Position numbers and translations under genes: made by a program. Positions 5,569-8,265 of a stretch of 8,265 bases of DNA are shown here, piece by piece. Origin of the DNA: Pseudomonadota bacterium (GTDB lineage: Bacteria > Pseudomonadota > Alphaproteobacteria > Rhizobiales > Beijerinckiaceae); the NCBI GenBank assembly GCA_028876585.1, contig JAGWRL010000044.1, positions 1-8,265 on the forward strand, read 5' to 3'. The notes under the pieces are model-generated. The model saw nothing but the letters and a program-made list of their open reading frames with translations. It made no database searches and was not told the DNA's origin. The stretch's first letter is position 1, and each line of letters starts with the position of its first letter.

Positions 5569-8265
5569 TCATTCGCCCTGCAAAATCGCCAGCAATTGCC
5601 GCTTCAGCGCCGACTGGCGCGCCGGCGCGGTGATCTTCGCGCCGGTCAGATCGGTGACGTAGAACGCGTCGGCCGCCTTCTCGCCATAGGTGACGATATG
5701 GGCCGAGCCGATGTTGAGGTTGAGCCGCGACAGCAGCGTCGTCACGTCATAGAGCAGGCCGAGCCGGTCAAGCGCGACGATTTGCAGCACGGTGTAGAGG
5801 CCGGACAGGGTGTTGTCGATCTCCACCTCCGGCTCGACCGTGAAGATCGTCTTGCGCGATTCGCGCTTGCGCCGGTCCTGGATGATGTCGCGCAGCCGCA
5901 CCTCGCCGCGCAGCGATTTCTCGACCACGGCGGCGATGCGGCGGCCGCGGCGGATTTCGTCGGCGTCCTCGGGGAATTCGCGCGAGATGAAGATCGAATC
6001 GAGCGCGAAGCCGTCGGTGGTGGTGAAGATATGCGCCTCCACGATGTTGGCGGCGGCCGAGGCGCAGCCGCCGGCGATCACCGACAAAAGCCGGGGATGA
6101 TCGGGGGCGATCACGGTGAGTTCGGTGACGCCGCGCGTCGCGTCGGTCGAAACCTCCGTCGTCAGCGAACGCACCTGCTTTTCCATCGCCGCGAACAGGC
6201 CGGCGTGGGCGATCTGGCGCGGCAGATCGACCTTCAGCCAATAAGCGGGATAATGGCGCGAGGCGTAGGCCTCGAATTCGGGGTCGGACCAGGCCGGCAG
6301 CGCCTTGCGCAACGCCTCGCGCGCGGCGGCGACGCGCGATTTGCGGTCGATGGCGGAATGACCGCCGCCGAGCCGGACCTCGGTCTCCCAGAACAGATTG
6401 CGCAGCAACTGCCCTTTCCAGGCGTTCCACACCCCCGGCCCGACGGCGCGGATGTCGACCGCCGTCAGCGCCAGCAACAGCCGCAGCCGGTCGATCGTCT
6501 GCACCACGGCGCCGAACGTCTCCGCCGTGCGCGGATCGGAGAGATCGCGCCGCTGCGCGGTGTCGGACATGGTCAGATGCTGCTCGATCAACCAGGCGAC
6601 GCGCTCGGTGTCCGCCGCGCTCAGGCCGAAGCGCGGGCACAGTTTGCGCGCTGCCTCGGCGCCGGCGATCGAGTGATCGACGCCGCGCCCCTTGGCGATG
6701 TCGTGCAGGAAGGCGGCGACATAAAGCGCGGTGCGGTGGGCGATGGCGGGCAGGATCTCCGTCAGCAGCGGATGATCCTCCTTCAGCCGCCCGTTCTCGA
6801 TCTGGCTGAGCACGCCCACGGTGCGCAACAGATGCTCGTCGACGGTGTAATGATGGTACATCGAATATTGCATCATGCCGACGACGCGGCCGAATTCGGG
6901 GATGAAGCGGCCGAGCACGCCGGCCTCGTTCATGCGCCGCAGGGCCACCTCGGGCGAGCGGCGCGAGGTGAGGATTTCGAGGAACAGTTGGTTGGCGGTG
7001 GGGTCGGCGCGCACGGCGGCGGTGATGCGCTTGAGCGATTTGGTCACCAGCCGCGTCGTCTCGGGATGCACGTTGAGGCCGGAACGGTCGGCGACCCAGA
7101 ACAGCCGGATCAGATTGACCGGGTCCTTGTCGAACACATCCTCCGCGATGACGTTGATGCGCTCGACCTCGACGCGAAAGTCGGGCGCCTCGGCGACCGC
7201 CTTGGGGCGGCGGCGCAGCTTCTGCAGGAAGCGGTCGAAGGTCTGGGTGCGCTTGGTCTGGCGCATCTCCAGCGCCGCGCAGACGATGGCGGTGAGATCG
7301 CCGACGTCCTTGGCGACCAGGAAATAGTGCTTCATGAACCGCTCGACGTCGGTCTGGCCGGCGCGCGAGGCGTAGCCGAGCCCCCTGGCGATCGGCGGCT
7401 GCATGTCGAAGCTCAGCCGCTCCTCGGGCCGCCCGGTCAGGAAATGCAGATGACAGCGCACCGCCCACAGAAATTCCTCGCAGCGGCGGAACAGCCGGAA
7501 TTCCTCCGCCGTAAACAGCCCGGCGCCGACGAGTTCGGCGGCGTCCGTGACGCGATAGACATATTTGCTGATCCAGAACAGCGTGTTGAGATCGCGTAAG
7601 CCGCCCTTGCCCTCCTTCACGTTGGGTTCGACGACATAACGCGATTCGCCCTGGCGCTGGATGCGCTTGTCGCGCTCGGCGAGTTTGGCGGCGACGAATT
7701 CGCCCGCCGTCTTGGCGACGATCTGGGTTTCGAACCGGCGGCGCAGAGTGTCGAACAACTTTTCGTCGCCGCTGAGCCGGCGCGCCTCCAGCAGCGAGGT
7801 GCGGATCGTCATGTCGGCGCGGGCCTGCACGATGCAATCCTCGACCGAGCGGGTGGCGTGGCCGACCTTCTGCTTGAGGTCCCACAACACATAGAGGATG
7901 GTCTCGACGACGAATTTGACCCGCGCGTCGGCGGGATCTGCGGCCAGGAACAACAGGTCGATGTCGGATTCCGGCGCCAATGTGCCGCGTCCATAGCCGC
8001 CGACCGCGACGACGCCATGCGGCGGCGGCCTGACGCCCTCGCCGGCGAGTTTGGCGACCACGCTCTCGTGCAGCGCGCGCACGATCTGATCCTGCGCCCG
8101 GCTTAAAAATTCGGCGCAGGCGAGGCCGCGCCCGCCCGCCTCCAGCCGCGCCCGCGCCTCGGCGCGTTGCGCCGCCAGAAACGGCGCCAGCTCGCGCGCC
8201 GCCGCCTTGCGAAAGGCGATGGCGTCGGCCCCCGCCTCACGGCTGGCCGCGTCGAGCGCGGCGCG
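5569..8265 (-). CDS. glnD: Bifunctional PII uridylyltransferase / uridylyl-removing enzyme (5' end cut by the right window edge)
   Basis: Nitrogen sensor that uridylylates PII proteins (GlnB/GlnK) when glutamine is low and removes UMP when it is high, which controls glutamine synthetase and nitrogen gene expression; cytoplasmic. 898 codons are visible and the frame is open to the edge, so a few tens of N-terminal residues are probably missing (E. coli GlnD has 890; alphaproteobacterial forms are somewhat longer). The nucleotidyltransferase motif [17 protein letters not shown] is at 8001-7951, with the metal-binding aspartates in DID. The GlnD signature EGKGGLRDL follows near 7611-7585. The HD domain shows HHYTVDEH (about 6855-6832) and FLHDIAKG (about 6708-6685). 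Two C-terminal ACT domains, which sense glutamine, begin near [13 protein letters not shown] (about 6120) and [13 protein letters not shown] (about 5790). An internal GTG at 8082 is not the start, since family-like coding sequence continues upstream. No truncation or frameshift is seen. Confidence 0.97.
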   Translation of the reverse strand, partial: RAALDAASREAGADAIAFRKAAARELAPFLAAQRAEARARLEAGGRGLACAEFLSRAQDQIVRALHESVVAKLAGEGVRPPPHGVVAVGGYGRGTLAPESDIDLLFLAADPADARVKFVVETILYVLWDLKQKVGHATRSVEDCIVQARADMTIRTSLLEARRLSGDEKLFDTLRRRFETQIVAKTAGEFVAAKLAERDKRIQRQGESRYVVEPNVKEGKGGLRDLNTLFWISKYVYRVTDAAELVGAGLFTAEEFRLFRRCEEFLWAVRCHLHFLTGRPEERLSFDMQPPIARGLGYASRAGQTDVERFMKHYFLVAKDVGDLTAIVCAALEMRQTKRTQTFDRFLQKLRRRPKAVAEAPDFRVEVERINVIAEDVFDKDPVNLIRLFWVADRSGLNVHPETTRLVTKSLKRITAAVRADPTANQLFLEILTSRRSPEVALRRMNEAGVLGRFIPEFGRVVGMMQYSMYHHYTVDEHLLRTVGVLSQIENGRLKEDHPLLTEILPAIAHRTALYVAAFLHDIAKGRGVDHSIAGAEAARKLCPRFGLSAADTERVAWLIEQHLTMSDTAQRRDLSDPRTAETFGAVVQTIDRLRLLLALTAVDIRAVGPGVWNAWKGQLLRNLFWETEVRLGGGHSAIDRKSRVAAAREALRKALPAWSDPEFEAYASRHYPAYWLKVDLPRQIAHAGLFAAMEKQVRSLTTEVSTDATRGVTELTVIAPDHPRLLSVIAGGCASAAANIVEAHIFTTTDGFALDSIFISREFPEDADEIRRGRRIAAVVEKSLRGEVRLRDIIQDRRKRESRKTIFTVEPEVEIDNTLSGLYTVLQIVALDRLGLLYDVTTLLSRLNLNIGSAHIVTYGEKAADAFYVTDLTGAKITAPARQSALKRQLLAILQGE

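Noticed and set aside
5449..7599. A 716-codon open frame on the plus strand opposite glnD
   Set aside because: It is antisense to the well-conserved glnD frame, has the His/Arg/Gly/Ala-rich makeup typical of high-GC shadow frames, and shows no recognisable domain.
5768..7885. A 705-codon minus-strand frame overlapping glnD in another phase
   Set aside because: Extremely Arg/Pro-rich product from an alternative phase of glnD; no motif, while the glnD frame holds all the conserved residues.
8080..8082. GTG at 8082 as the glnD start
   Set aside because: The frame stays open to the window edge with plausible protein sequence, and starting here would leave too little sequence before the nucleotidyltransferase motif compared with the family.

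Overview
The window looks like chromosomal DNA from a GC-rich alphaproteobacterium, probably of the Hyphomicrobiales (Rhizobiales). The isoleucyl-tRNA synthetase reads very much like those of Rhodopseudomonas and its relatives, the ileS-lspA pair is the usual proteobacterial one, and every gene has strong G/C bias at third codon positions. Genus cannot be fixed by eye; Beijerinckiaceae or Methylocystaceae type groups are plausible but unproven. Coding density is very high. There are six protein genes, the three wholly non-coding gaps are 57-72 bp, and I see no tRNA, rRNA, CRISPR array, insertion sequence or phage gene.

Layout from left to right: (1) the N-terminal 223 codons of an acyl-CoA dehydrogenase on the minus strand, running off the left edge; (2) lspA (lipoprotein signal peptidase, minus); (3) ileS (isoleucyl-tRNA synthetase, minus), whose stop overlaps the lspA GTG start as GTGA; (4) alkB (DNA alkylation repair dioxygenase), the only plus-strand gene, divergent from ileS across 72 bp; (5) grpE (DnaK nucleotide exchange factor, minus), whose 3' end overlaps the 3' end of alkB by 23 bp tail to tail; (6) glnD (PII uridylyltransferase / uridylyl-removing enzyme, minus), whose 5' end lies just beyond the right edge.

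The genes fall into two minus-strand blocks, glnD-grpE and ileS-lspA-(acyl-CoA dehydrogenase), separated by alkB. They are mostly housekeeping functions: nitrogen signalling, chaperone cycling, translation, lipoprotein maturation, alkylation repair and fatty-acid-type oxidation. They do not form one pathway. ileS and lspA are probably translationally coupled. grpE has its own candidate heat-shock (sigma-32-like) promoter in the glnD-grpE gap.

I did not find a novel multi-gene system here. The observations most worth checking are a roughly 360-bp low-GC patch inside ileS that coincides with an apparent extra charged segment of about 30 residues in the editing domain, the altered class I signature motifs of the same enzyme (HIGT and KQSKS), the candidate RpoH promoter with grpE next to glnD rather than hrcA, and the overlapping convergent alkB/grpE ends.
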